Below are positions 53,486 to 63,514 of a stretch of DNA of 64,000 nucleotides, one piece after another. The DNA lies in contig NC_081333.1 in NCBI RefSeq assembly GCF_022539665.2, positions 5,206,971-5,270,970 on the forward strand, read 5' to 3'. How positions within the stretch are numbered: position 1 is the stretch's first letter; each line of letters starts with the position of its first letter. Origin of the DNA: Daphnia carinata. Taxonomy: Eukaryota > Arthropoda > Branchiopoda > Diplostraca > Daphniidae. The notes beneath the pieces were generated by a model, which was not told the origin of the DNA, ran no database searches, and was given only the letters and a program-made list of their open reading frames with translations. Made by a program: the position numbers and the translations under genes.

Positions 53486-55681
53486 CTGTATTACACTAGG
53501 AACATACCAAACTATCATATTGACAGAATGCAGAGATGATAAGAACAGCGTAACACAAAAATGGATCTTCGAAACTGTAAACACCAATCCAGACATCATA
53601 AAAAATTTCCCAGACAAAACTTTAGCAGAAATGCAGGAAATTCAGCAAGAACAACGGAAGGCAATCACAACCACGATTAATTCACCGCTATTTGGAGGAA
53701 TTTTAAAAACTAATCACGGTAGCGGAAATATAATCTGGGACATGATTGCCTGGGGACTATTGAAGAATGGAAAAGCACCGAATGAAAAATGTTTAACACA
53801 ACATGGAGTAAACAAACAGATGACACTAGAAGAATGCGACGCGGATTGGACCAAATGTCAAGAAAACCTAAGAACACTGGTAACCAGTAACGACCCATTG
53901 GTGCAATCACAAACTACAGTTGTTAACTGCAGCAGAACAACAGAACGAGGACAAGCTTTCGAATACACATCTGATTTTACCATCAGACCGTTCAACACAA
54001 ACACCTGTGTTAAAGCAAATACGACAATGCTTGTTCTTCAAGAATGCGCTAACACCAGCTCAATCTGTGGCACATTCGAACACACAGGACAACTCATGGC
54101 AACAGATAGAACTGGATTACATTCACCTTCATCAGACAGAAAATGCCTAACACAGAGAGTAGGACGTGTTAGCCTGGGGCATTGTCACGGCTCCAGCCAA
54201 AAACAACATTTTAGCTTCGAATATCGGAACCCCCATCAGCCAAAAACGCTTTCAGCGGCAGCCATTATTGCACTACACACTCAACACCCATTGGACGGAA
54301 AAAACCTCCCATACATTCCACCACTAATGCAAAGAGAAGTCAACAACCAATCCGAAAAAAATGCAGCATTGACTTCCGCCCCCTGCCATGCCCACAACAG
54401 AGAAATCCACAACAACGACAAGCGCGACGACGACTACGAAGCCAACAATAAAAACAACATTGGGAACAACGACAAAAACAACGGTACAAACTACGACTAC
54501 AATTAGGCCATTTGTAACCACAGCAACAAACAAACTCACAACAACGCATAAAATTACAACTAAGCCAAGTATGACGTCAACTTCATCAAAACCCCCAGCA
54601 ACTACAAAGCCAATAATCACGTCAACAAGCACTAAACCTACCACTACAACTAGGTCTACGACAACTGTAATAATAACTTCGACTTCAACAACCAGTACAA
54701 CTACTAAGCCTACGTCAACGACAACTATGTTCACTACGGCGAGTTCCAGAACAACAGCTTCAACAACAACGCGCCAACCCAGCACAACGACGCAAAGTAC
54801 GACGACAGTAAAAGAGAGTCCAACGACCCCACAGTCGTCAAAACAGACAGTCAGGATGACCCCATTAACTACAACAGAAACAACGTCTACAACAGAAGAC
54901 AATCAAATTCAGGCCATCGAGGAGAACAACATTCCAAAATTACCGCCAGCAGAGTCCTTGCTAATGGATTAGAAAAATGAAGAGTCATTAATTAATGATA
55001 ATTTGGAATGCGGTTTACCTAAAAACATCGAAGAATTCAACGACAAAATTAAGTACGAGATAAATAAGATGCACGACCAATATAAAATCAGTATCGAAAC
55101 AGAACACGAAAACAAACTAGCAAAAGAAGTTAGAGACGTTTATTGCCAATTATCAGCGATCAAAAGAACACAGGCAGTTATTTTAGGTCAAACCAACGGA
55201 ATTATGGCAGCAGCAGCAGTAGGTTTACCTATTTGCACGAGACAACAAGGCTTCGGTCAAGCAATGACACTTCAACAATGCGAAGCCAAAAGAATTTTTA
55301 TATCAGCAAATGAAACAAAATGTGGATTTCAACCATTTTTTACTTACGAAGGAAAGAACTGTACGATCGGAACAGATGGATGGTCAATTCATCCATTTTC
55401 CGATTGTTTTTGGAAAACACCGTTAGTGAATTTGAATGGATATCCACACACCTGGGAACACAACTCTACAACAGGAGATTGGATACGACAGAAACCTAGC
55501 ATCCACATGCCTAATCTAGATCTCATTACAGAATTCGAAGAACTCCACCTAAATGATTTCGACTTCTCGCTGAAAAGTCACCCAGCACACGAGACAATGG
55601 AGATGGAACAATTAAATATTCTAAATGACCTAGTTGGCAGAATGCAAGAAGGAAATTCGAATTCTGTTGGAGATATGTGTT
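53486..55681 (+). pseudogene. Element D env, C-terminal part with mucin-like segment
   Basis: It resumes after the second target copy. More trefoil-like Cys repeats (CVKANTTMLVLQEC, CLTQRVGRVSLGHC) and a QKW follow. A frameshift comes near 54385. Then about 190 residues consist mostly of Thr/Ser/Lys/Pro (54388-54960, for example TTTTSATTTTKPTIKTT), a mucin-like, O-glycosylation-type stalk. A TAG stands at 54970-54972, then the same frame resumes (54973 on) with a region matching element C env (CGFQPFF, DGWSIHPFSDCFW). The 3' end with the membrane anchor is beyond the insertion of element G at 55682. Confidence 0.7.
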
Positions 55682-56854
55682 TGAGATATGCCCCTTGGCC
55701 GGGCGATTCTCAATGCCGGAGTCTGCCGGCTCAGCGTAAAGTAGTGGTGTTGGGTCCTCTGAGACCCAATGCAATAGCCGCGATACGTCTGGGCAGCCGG
55801 TTGGGGCACCGTGCTACTATGACTTGGCGGACTGGACCGCAACGACGCCAGACAATGGTTCAGGAGGCCAACGACCTCAAAAACGATGCCGAGACGGGGC
55901 GCGGCCAATATGACGGACACGAATAACAAAACGCTAGATTACTTGCGATCCTTGGCGTCGAGTGCCCCCGGGTCGAATGGATCTTCAAGTGAAGCGACGG
56001 CAAAAACAGGATCCAATCCGGATGAGAATTGCTGCAAAGCAGCTTCGTTGTAGCCGTCGAGAAAATGAGCCGGGCAGAACGAAGCGGGTTGACGGCGGAA
56101 GCAGCTTATCACGGCCGGGCAGAAGTTGACGGCCAGTTGCGACGGGCAGCAACACAAGTGATAATAAGCGAAACTTGATAGTAATTACCAGTAGAAATGA
56201 AGAGCCGACTCCGGGGGCTTCGGTGAAACTCGTGTGTATTGTACTCGGCCAAAACCGGCCTTTATATACTCAATTTACAAAACACCGTTGACTGATATAT
56301 ATAATAGCACGAACATGAATATCAACGCTGGAGTAGATGTCACCGTTGTTCCGTCACCCTTTTCAGCCTCAGGAACTGCCGCTAACCTCCAACCTCCAAC
56401 TCTCCTTGGCCGACCCTCTGTCGGTTACTCCTCCGGCACCAACCTCTTCCCTCTGGGCTAAAACTGGCTCCAGTCACGATGGGTTTTAAATATTTATTTC
56501 CTCTGGGCTAAAACTGGCTCCAGAGCGGGCGTCTTTAATATTCATTTCTGCCTTTGCTCGACAGAGACCGCCCTACATAGCTGTAAACTACGTAAGGTTA
56601 TTTCAATATTATAGTCAAACGTCTCCAACTTCTATCGTCGGGACTTATAGCATCAAGTCCCGCTTACATTCCATCTATTACCGTCTACCGGTCTTTCTCG
56701 TACCGTCACCGGGAACTTCTTGGTTAGTTCCCGCTTCACGATGGACTTACCCCGGCAACCGACTCTCTGGTTCCGAGTGCCCCGCATCTCCGCTTCTACT
56801 CGTCTATCTCTTCACCGTCCCCTTGGACAGTGTTGGACGTCGGATTTTCCGACA
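55682..56854 (-). repeat. Element G 3' LTR
   Basis: About 1,173 bp; on the minus strand it runs TGTCGGAAAATCC...GGCATATCTCA. A polypurine GGGGGGAG lies just upstream of it (plus 56855-56862). A 24-bp direct repeat, CCTCTGGGCTAAAACTGGCT plus CCAG, occurs at 56450-56473 and 56500-56523. Confidence 0.85.
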
Positions 56855-58526
56855 CTCCCCCCGTTGGACCCTCGTCCAACTCAGAGTCCGAACTGTCCAA
56901 GTCTTCAGTGTCTTGGAACGGTGAAGTATTTTGATGGTCATCGTCTATCGTCCCTGCGTGTAACTCTAACGGGTAAAGACACTTAATGTCCCGGTATATG
57001 GGTATTGACCCTTTCCCTGAACCCTTATCTGCAATTAATACTGCTACCCTCCTGAACTTGTTATCTGAGCCCGGGTATAATTTGGCCACTCTTCCTACTT
57101 TCCATTTCGTTCTCTTGGATTTCTCGTCGTGTATCAGCACCACTTGTCCCACCTCAACTTGTTTTGTTCTACCCGGCGTTGGACAGTGGAACTTCTCGAG
57201 GTCTGCCACATATTCTTTATAGAAATCTCCCCACCAATTTGCTAGCAGGTTTCTTCTAATTTTCTCCCGCTTGGTTAGACGTATTCTGTCTGAATATTCT
57301 CTCTCCTCCTCGTCTATCGGGTGTTTTTGATTTTGTCTATAGCCTGTGATCAAATGCTTCGGCGTTAGAGGTTCATTATCGTCGTCAGAGACATACGTTA
57401 ATGGCCTCGTGTTTATCGTATCTTCAATCTCGGTTAACACCGTTTGGAACAGGTCATATTCCAGACACTCGTTTCCATACGTTTTGTATAATAGCCTCTT
57501 CACTGTCTGGACCATCCGCTCCCAGAACCCGCCCCACCAAGGGGCCAGGCTCGGGGAGAATCTCCACTTGACATTTAGGTCCACCAGTGTATTATACACG
57601 TTCTCACTTTTGTACGCCGCTCTCAGGTATTTCGCGGCTTGTGTGAATGATTTCGCGTTATCTGAATACATGGCTTTCGGCACCCCTCTTCTTGCAAAAA
57701 ACCTTCTCAGTGCAAAAATACAGGATGCCGTCTCCAAGTCTGTGGTCATTTCTAAATGCACGGCTCTTGTTACCGCACACGTGAACAAACAAATGTAGGC
57801 CTTTGCTTGTCCACCTCTTGCCGTCAGTTTTATCGGGAACGGTCCCGCAAAGTCTATCCCCGTTACATTAAACGGGTTCGCCATTTGAAGTCGATCTACC
57901 GGTAGTGGAGCCGGGACTTCGTTGAACGGTCTCGAATCTAGTTTCTGACATTTCATGCACCTTTTCAATTCTTTCTTGATCGTTTGCCTTAGTCTTGGAA
58001 TCCAAAACGTCCGCCGTACCTCCACCATCGTCGTGCTTACTCCAGTGTGCAGCAACCGTTCGTGCGTCTGCTCTATGAGTTTGCCCGTCAAATAGTGGTT
58101 TTCTGGCAACAGGATTACCGCCTCTCTACCGTTAAGCCGCAACCAGTTTTCTTGGCGGCCGTAACACCTGATTAGCCCGTTTCTCTCGTCCCAGGCCAAT
58201 CCCAGCTTTCTCAACTTATCATTTTTCCAGGGTTTTTTCTCTTTTATGGCTTCCCTTTCATCTTTGTATGCGTCCTTTTGCATTTTCCGCCATAGATCTA
58301 ACTCCGCTTGTTCTACCTCTTCTACTGCGAGGATGTTGAACTGTTTCTTGTCGGCGCCACCCGACACTTCCGCCAGCGGTGTCTCGGGATTCGGTTGTCC
58401 CTTAAACCTCTTCACCGCTCTCTTCACTGTCGCCCAGATTCTGATTATCGTACGCAACGAACTATAGTTCTCGTACCACTCTTTTTCTTTTGACATCGAA
58501 ACACTACATTGTGTTATCTCTTTCAT
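56796..58526 (-). CDS. Element G integrase
   Basis: 576 codons. Zinc-binding region (HTGVSTTMVEVRRTFWIPRL, CMKCQ), D-D-E core (VTGIDFAGPFPIKLT, YSDNAKSFTQAAKYL, PWWGGFWERMVQTVKR), then the BEL/Pao C-terminal domain (LTPKHLITG, QVVLIHDEKSKRTKWKVGRV). A final acidic tail extends about 58 bp past the start of the 3' LTR, so the stop codon is in the LTR. It is offset from the RT frame; the overlap with the RT ORF at 58504-58526 marks a frameshift. Confidence 0.88.
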   Translation of the reverse strand: MKEITQCSVSMSKEKEWYENYSSLRTIIRIWATVKRAVKRFKGQPNPETPLAEVSGGADKKQFNILAVEEVEQAELDLWRKMQKDAYKDEREAIKEKKPWKNDKLRKLGLAWDERNGLIRCYGRQENWLRLNGREAVILLPENHYLTGKLIEQTHERLLHTGVSTTMVEVRRTFWIPRLRQTIKKELKRCMKCQKLDSRPFNEVPAPLPVDRLQMANPFNVTGIDFAGPFPIKLTARGGQAKAYICLFTCAVTRAVHLEMTTDLETASCIFALRRFFARRGVPKAMYSDNAKSFTQAAKYLRAAYKSENVYNTLVDLNVKWRFSPSLAPWWGGFWERMVQTVKRLLYKTYGNECLEYDLFQTVLTEIEDTINTRPLTYVSDDDNEPLTPKHLITGYRQNQKHPIDEEEREYSDRIRLTKREKIRRNLLANWWGDFYKEYVADLEKFHCPTPGRTKQVEVGQVVLIHDEKSKRTKWKVGRVAKLYPGSDNKFRRVAVLIADKGSGKGSIPIYRDIKCLYPLELHAGTIDDDHQNTSPFQDTEDLDSSDSELDEGPTGGVSENPTSNTVQGDGEEIDE

Positions 58527-61245
58527 TTTTCCTCTTTCTGATTTCTTCTGTACAATCCTGCTCCATTTGGGCTGGATTCTTCGGCCAATTCTCTTTTTTG
58601 TTCAGCCACTCTGGGCCTGACCACCAATCTTTCTTATGGTTCAGCTGGCTCACTGAAGCCCCTCTCGATGCTATATCTGCCGGGTTCTGAACTCCCGGAC
58701 AGTGCCTTATAGACCCTATGTCGATCTTCTCCCTGATTTCTGTCACCCGGTTGTGGACGAACTGTTTCCAACGGCCTGATTCGCCTTTCATCCACCAGTA
58801 GGCTATCGCCGAGTCCGTCCACAGTGTTTTCTCAAACGACCGTCCCAGAGACTTTTCAATGTATTCCCCCAGTCTGACTGCCAGCAGATTACTGAGCAAC
58901 TCCAGTCTGGGGGTCGACACTGATTTTTTGGGGTCCGGTGCTATCCGGGTTTTGCTGCATAACAGCTTTGTATCTTCTCCGTTCTCCAGATATGCGGCTA
59001 CACTGTATGCGTCGTCACTCGCGTCGCAAAACAAGTGTAGTCTCGGTGAACGGATCTCTCCAGTCCACCGCCCCAGCTTTGTGTTCTTGAGGTCCGACAA
59101 ACTTTTAATGAACGTCTCCCAGTGTGGCATTATGCTTGCCGACACTGGTTCATCCCAGCCTGTCTTGTCTATCCAGACCTTCTGCATGATAATCTTCGCT
59201 ACCACCGTTACCGGCGATATCAATCCCAGCGGGTCGAAGACTTTCAGCGCAAGGCTGAACAACTTCCTTTTCGTCGGCCTCTTGCTCATCTCTTCGGCCT
59301 CTTCTATTATTTTTTCTGGCTTGAATCGAAATGAGTCCGTCTCCGGATCCCATGTGACTCCCAGTGCTTTGACTGCTTTCTCTGTACTGTCTCCCATCGT
59401 TATTTCCTCTTTTTGAAACTGTAACGCGTGCAACTGTTCTCTCAGTGCCACACTGTTTGTCGTCCACTTTCGAAGCTCCATTTTGGCCGAACTAAATATT
59501 TTCTGGGCTTGCGTTATCGCTTCGATTGCTTGGGGAACGCTACTCGCTCCCCCCAACCAATCGTCCACGTATAACTGCGCGCCCAGCTTTCCCACCAGCT
59601 CTGGGTATTCATCTTTATGCTCATCCAAGCATTTTAATATAACTGCTCGTAAGATGAATGGGCTACTCGAGAGTCCAAACGGTACTCTCTTCCACCTGTA
59701 TTCTATCCATTCCGAGTTATCATCTTTCGGGTCTTTTATCCATAGGAATCGGACTATCTGTCCGTGTTCCTTCTGTATTCCTATCTGTAGGAATGCTTGC
59801 GTGATGTCCGCCATCCACGCTATCTCGTTCTGCCTGAATCTGAGCAGCACCTCCAAGAGCTCCGGGTTTAGGTTCGGCCCGGTCTCCAACAGATCGTTCA
59901 GGCTAGGCCTATTCTGCTGGTGGGCCGAGCCGTCAAACACCGGTCTGATCTTGGTGGTTGCCGCCTCTGTTTTTATCACTGGTCTGTGCGGTAAATACGT
60001 ACATGCCCCTGTGTAATTTTTATCCGCTACCTCTATGTAGCCTTTCTCGAGGTACTGTTGAAAAACTTCGTGGTAGGCCATTCTGTCCTCCCGCTTCATT
60101 TTCTTCAACAGCCCCGTCAATCTTATCGAAGCTATGTTTTTGTTGGTCTCCATCGACCTTCTGTTATTTTTAAACGGGAACAGAATCTCATATCTGCCCG
60201 TCTGATCTTTCTTTATAGTCTCCTGATAATTTTTCAGGAACCCCGGGTCCTCTAACTCTTGGGGCGTAATTCCCATGTGTTCCAAGGCCCAGAATTCCTT
60301 AAAATCTACCATCGCTTTCTTTCCGTCGGCCTGTGTAACAATGTTTGCCGACACTTCTCTCGGATTTCCTGCTGTGGGTGCCCCAAAAATGATCCACCCC
60401 AGCTTACTGGCACATGCCACTGAGTCGTCTGGACCCTGTTTTGTCTGGTGTTTTAGAATTTGCCAATAATAGTCACACCCTATTATCATGTCAAACTCTG
60501 TTTTATTGTCTGCCCTCAAATGTCTTTCGTCCGCGACCTTCTCCCCCTGTTCCGTCAAAATCTCCACTAATTTTGACCGGACCTTAGGGGTTGCTTTCGC
60601 CACATATTTTATTGCCGTAGCTTTAATTTTTATTTTTCCCTGTCTTTCGGGAATCATCCATATGCTATAGGTCTTTAGCACTGATCTTTCCGCTTGGTCT
60701 GACCCAAACGTGTTCACTCTTATCTCTCCTTCATCTTCTTCGTCCGCTTTTAATCGTCTGATCAGACTCTGTCGGATGAACGTTTTTTCGCTCCCCGAAT
60801 CTATCAGACCTAGCACTTTTATTTTTCTGTTATTTTTTCCTTGTAATACCGCCGTGAACGTGGGCAGTCCGATCGAGGTTGCCTGCGCACAATTCACGTT
60901 GGTATCTATCGTTACCGATCTGTTCATCGGCCTTTGCGGGGACTGTGATCTGACTGGCCCGTATTGTCTCTGTCTTGACAGGCACAGCGCTGGGCTATGG
61001 TCTATACTCCCGCAATTCCTACACGGGACCCTGGCTACGCAGTGTTCCGTCCGATGCGATCTGCCGAGGCATTTCAAACAACGGTTCTCTCGCTCGCAGA
61101 GCGTTCGTCTGAATTGCGGGGTATTTACCATACACCTGTGGTGTATGTGATTCTGCTGACAAAAACAACAGGGTGTCATCCTACCTCCCCTCTCTTGAGG
61201 CTCCCTTCTCGGGCTCTGCGGCTGGCTCACGGGATCTTCCTCCAT
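58504..61245 (-). CDS. Element G zinc knuckles, protease, RT and RNase H
   Basis: 913 codons from ATG 61245; the frame is open further upstream to about 61320 (LEAILKELDREIRLRE). Cys/His knuckles (CCFCQQNHIHHRC, CLKCLGRSHRTEHC, CRNCGSIDHSPALC) are followed by a protease (LGLIDSGSEKTFIRQSL). RT has RPVFDGSAHQQNRPSLNDLL, PFGLSSSPFIL and active site YVDDWLGG (about 59570). RNase H has LHLFCDASDDAYSVAAY, TPRLELLS and LWTDSAIAYWWM. All are typical BEL/Pao landmarks in the expected order. It ends without a protein-like tail because the frame shifts into the integrase ORF. Confidence 0.9.
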   Translation of the reverse strand: MEEDPVSQPQSPRREPQERGGRMTPCCFCQQNHIHHRCMVNTPQFRRTLCERENRCLKCLGRSHRTEHCVARVPCRNCGSIDHSPALCLSRQRQYGPVRSQSPQRPMNRSVTIDTNVNCAQATSIGLPTFTAVLQGKNNRKIKVLGLIDSGSEKTFIRQSLIRRLKADEEDEGEIRVNTFGSDQAERSVLKTYSIWMIPERQGKIKIKATAIKYVAKATPKVRSKLVEILTEQGEKVADERHLRADNKTEFDMIIGCDYYWQILKHQTKQGPDDSVACASKLGWIIFGAPTAGNPREVSANIVTQADGKKAMVDFKEFWALEHMGITPQELEDPGFLKNYQETIKKDQTGRYEILFPFKNNRRSMETNKNIASIRLTGLLKKMKREDRMAYHEVFQQYLEKGYIEVADKNYTGACTYLPHRPVIKTEAATTKIRPVFDGSAHQQNRPSLNDLLETGPNLNPELLEVLLRFRQNEIAWMADITQAFLQIGIQKEHGQIVRFLWIKDPKDDNSEWIEYRWKRVPFGLSSSPFILRAVILKCLDEHKDEYPELVGKLGAQLYVDDWLGGASSVPQAIEAITQAQKIFSSAKMELRKWTTNSVALREQLHALQFQKEEITMGDSTEKAVKALGVTWDPETDSFRFKPEKIIEEAEEMSKRPTKRKLFSLALKVFDPLGLISPVTVVAKIIMQKVWIDKTGWDEPVSASIMPHWETFIKSLSDLKNTKLGRWTGEIRSPRLHLFCDASDDAYSVAAYLENGEDTKLLCSKTRIAPDPKKSVSTPRLELLSNLLAVRLGEYIEKSLGRSFEKTLWTDSAIAYWWMKGESGRWKQFVHNRVTEIREKIDIGSIRHCPGVQNPADIASRGASVSQLNHKKDWWSGPEWLNKKENWPKNPAQMEQDCTEEIRKRKNERDNTM

Positions 61246-61306
61246 CTCTCTTAGCCTTATCTCTCGATCAAGCTCTTTGAGGATGGCTTCTAATGTCGGT
61301 TGATCC

Positions 61307-62653
61307 TCATCGAAACCATTTGTCTCTCCACCATCGCGAGGTTAAGGCTTTAGGCAGTGCCTTCAACACGTCCCCCGCGATGTATTCTCCATAGCCGCCC
61401 ATATCCACTTTGAGACTCGTCAGGGCGGCTCTTGCATTTGTCAACCCGTCAAAGATTCTCTTCAACTGGCTGATCGTTGCTGAGTCTCCCAGTCTTACGG
61501 CCACGAGACTTTTCAGTTCGTTTACGTAGTGGGCTTTTAATTTTTCTGTGTCCCCGAATCTCTTTTCCAATTTCAGCATTGCTTCCTGATATTGGTTTTC
61601 ATCAAAGTGTATATGCGATATCAATTCTGCGGCCTTACCTTTCAGGCTTGTCCGCAGATATTGAAATTTTTCCGCCTCTGTCAATCTTGGATCGGCGTCA
61701 TACGCCGTCCACATCGCTCTCCATCCTTTCCACGCTGTGATCTCTCCGTTAAACGTCGGTAGAGGTAGCGCTGTTCTGGTTACTGGCGATTGAGTCTCGC
61801 ACTTTTTGTATTTCTCTCTTAATTTTTTCATTCTTTCTCTCAGTTTATCCTCTGTTTCTCTGTCACTCGCCTTCTCGGCTGCCGTAGAGACTGCGGCAAG
61901 CTTTTCGTTCAACGCTACGATGGCCACCCACCGAGCTTCGGCCTTGTCTATGTATTTCTGTCTACTCTCAGCGTCGGCTTCCGCCAACGCAATACTGTCT
62001 TTCAGTTCCCTTTTTATCAGAGCCCGATCCTCAAGTAACTCTTCCCGCGTACCTAGTGGGGAGTCAGCCCTTGACGAAGCCCGTAAAGGCTCTTGTCGTC
62101 TTATCGGACTATCCTCTAGGCCGGGCAGGCTGTCTTCTATCGTTCTCTCCACGATTGACCTTATTTCTGCTCTCACTCCCTCCACGATCTCCGGGATTTG
62201 TTCCTTCATCGAAAAGCTTTCTTTCGCTTGCTCGATTAATTTCGCTGCAGAGTTCAACGCTTTATTACTTCTCCCGTCTATTTCTTTCACCAATTCTGAT
62301 ATTGCCGCCAATCTTCCCTCTAAATCCTCCATGTCTTTTATCTTTTTCTCTATTGCCTTCATTTTTATTCCCATGTCTGTTATAAACTTTTCGATTGTTT
62401 TCTCCGCGACCTCCACTCTCTTGTGTAGCATAGAGTGATACCCGTCGCCTGCCTTGTATATTTTTTCTACTTTCTCCTCGACGATCGACAATCTTTCGTC
62501 GATAGTCGTCTCCTCTGGGTCCGTGACCGCTTGTCTCGTTCTCCTTGACGGAACTGACATTTTTTTTTTTGATAGTGATAGAGTTTTTTTTTTTTTTTTT
62601 GATAGTAGTAGAGATAGTTTTATTCCCGATAACAAATTATAACAGTACAACAA
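61307..62653 (-). CDS. Element G gag
   Basis: The likely start is the Met at MSVPSRRTRQAV (about plus 62560), after a T-rich leader. It has a long coiled coil (SIVEEKVEKIYKAGDGYHSM, AIEKKIKDMEDLEGRLAAIS), then the BEL/Pao gag domain (LPLPTFNGEITAWKGWRAMW, EKFQYLRTSLKGKAAELISH, LEKRFGDTEKLKAHYVNEL). It ends at TGA 61307-61309, within a region where the next ORF is already open in another frame, so gag and pol are joined by recoding or were separated by a frameshift. Confidence 0.85.
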   Translation of the reverse strand: MLYCYNLLSGIKLSLLLSKKKKKTLSLSKKKMSVPSRRTRQAVTDPEETTIDERLSIVEEKVEKIYKAGDGYHSMLHKRVEVAEKTIEKFITDMGIKMKAIEKKIKDMEDLEGRLAAISELVKEIDGRSNKALNSAAKLIEQAKESFSMKEQIPEIVEGVRAEIRSIVERTIEDSLPGLEDSPIRRQEPLRASSRADSPLGTREELLEDRALIKRELKDSIALAEADAESRQKYIDKAEARWVAIVALNEKLAAVSTAAEKASDRETEDKLRERMKKLREKYKKCETQSPVTRTALPLPTFNGEITAWKGWRAMWTAYDADPRLTEAEKFQYLRTSLKGKAAELISHIHFDENQYQEAMLKLEKRFGDTEKLKAHYVNELKSLVAVRLGDSATISQLKRIFDGLTNARAALTSLKVDMGGYGEYIAGDVLKALPKALTSRWWRDKWFR

Positions 62654-62656
62654 ATA

Positions 62657-63514
62657 TTAAACAAGCACTGGGGACTTAAGGATTTCGTCCTCGGAGGATG
62701 AAGCTATCCCTGTTTTTGCCAGTCGCTTAGATAGTTGCCTGCTCAGCCTTTCTTCGGGTGAAGACTTCTTCCAACTTTTTGGTATCCCTGATGTGGACCT
62801 CGCTTTCTTCGCTGGCTCTTTTGAAGGTCCAGCGGCGAGGTCACTTATTTCTTGGCTCAGCACCGTGGGGGTCGGTGGAGGGACCGGTACTTGAAATGTG
62901 GCGGGCGGCAACTCTTTGACACCGCGCGCTCTTTCCAATAACTGCTCCCTTCTCTGAAGCTCTTCCTTATCGCGTCTCAGCTTACTTGTCTCCAGCAGGA
63001 ATCTGGCGTGTTCCTCGGCCCGTTCTGCTGCCTTTTGTGCCGCTGCTATTGCCGAGGAGTGTGACTCCTTAACTTTGGTGAGGGCAGCTAGCTGTTCCCT
63101 CTCCTGTTCGTTTAAGAACTGGGCTGGCGAGTCCAAAGTCGGAGCGGTCGGTCGTGTGTAAGGGTTTGGCCGACTCTTTTTCTCCACGGATCTCTTGGCA
63201 CGTTGTTCAGGGAACGGCTCCGGGATGCGAAGTCTCCTGAACACACCTTTCGGGATGGTCTGTTCTAACTCTTTCCAGAGTTCGTAAGCACGAGCCTCTG
63301 AGTCTAGGAGTTGTTGGAATCTTGCGTACACCGCCTGCTGGTGCTGCTGATGTATGCTGTCCGACACTGTTATGGAATGTACGGACGTTTCTGTTATTAT
63401 TTTTTGTTCGAAGGACCAATTTGAGATATGCCCCTTGGCCGGGCGATTCTCAATGCCGGAGTCTGCCGGCTCAGCGTAAAGTAGTGGTGTTGGGTCCTCT
63501 GAGACCCAATGCAA
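62657..63514 (-). CDS. Element G ORF0, upstream of gag
   Basis: 285 codons in the same frame as gag, separated from it by one stop. The ATG at 63514 is inside the 5' LTR; the first 31 codons are LTR sequence. The body is a Gln/Glu/Ala-rich coiled coil (AIAAAQKAAERAEEHARFLL, LRRDKEELQRREQLLERARG), then Pro-rich and Ser/Lys-rich tails (PSKEPAKKARSTSG). No known domain recognised. Gag-like N-terminal extensions of this kind are not standard for BEL/Pao. It may be the true N-terminal part of gag, cut off by a stop. Confidence 0.55.
   Translation of the reverse strand: MHWVSEDPTPLLYAEPADSGIENRPAKGHISNWSFEQKIITETSVHSITVSDSIHQQHQQAVYARFQQLLDSEARAYELWKELEQTIPKGVFRRLRIPEPFPEQRAKRSVEKKSRPNPYTRPTAPTLDSPAQFLNEQEREQLAALTKVKESHSSAIAAAQKAAERAEEHARFLLETSKLRRDKEELQRREQLLERARGVKELPPATFQVPVPPPTPTVLSQEISDLAAGPSKEPAKKARSTSGIPKSWKKSSPEERLSRQLSKRLAKTGIASSSEDEILKSPVLV
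63406..63418 (-). promoter_or_regulatory. Element G candidate primer-binding site
   Basis: The minus strand reads TGGTCCTTCGAAC, three bases after the LTR end CATATCTCA. The tRNA is not identified. Confidence 0.5.

Larger units (their letters stand above)
42806..55681 (+). mobile_element. Element D: Gypsy with large env, 5'-truncated, split by elements E and G
   Basis: RT to env in order, starting inside pol directly after the 3' LTR of element A. Gag, protease and 5' LTR are missing. Its env is interrupted by element E (9-bp duplicate CTGTATTAC) and again by the BEL/Pao element G at 55682, beyond which it is not seen. Stops and frameshifts show an old copy. Confidence 0.85.

Noticed and set aside
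54324-54902. 192-codon minus-strand frame rich in Val
   Set aside because: Antisense of the threonine-codon repeats in the env of element D.
61806-62438. 210-codon plus-strand frame opposite element G gag
   Set aside because: Shadow of the coiled-coil coding sequence; Ser/Leu-rich composition comes from antisense Lys/Glu codons.
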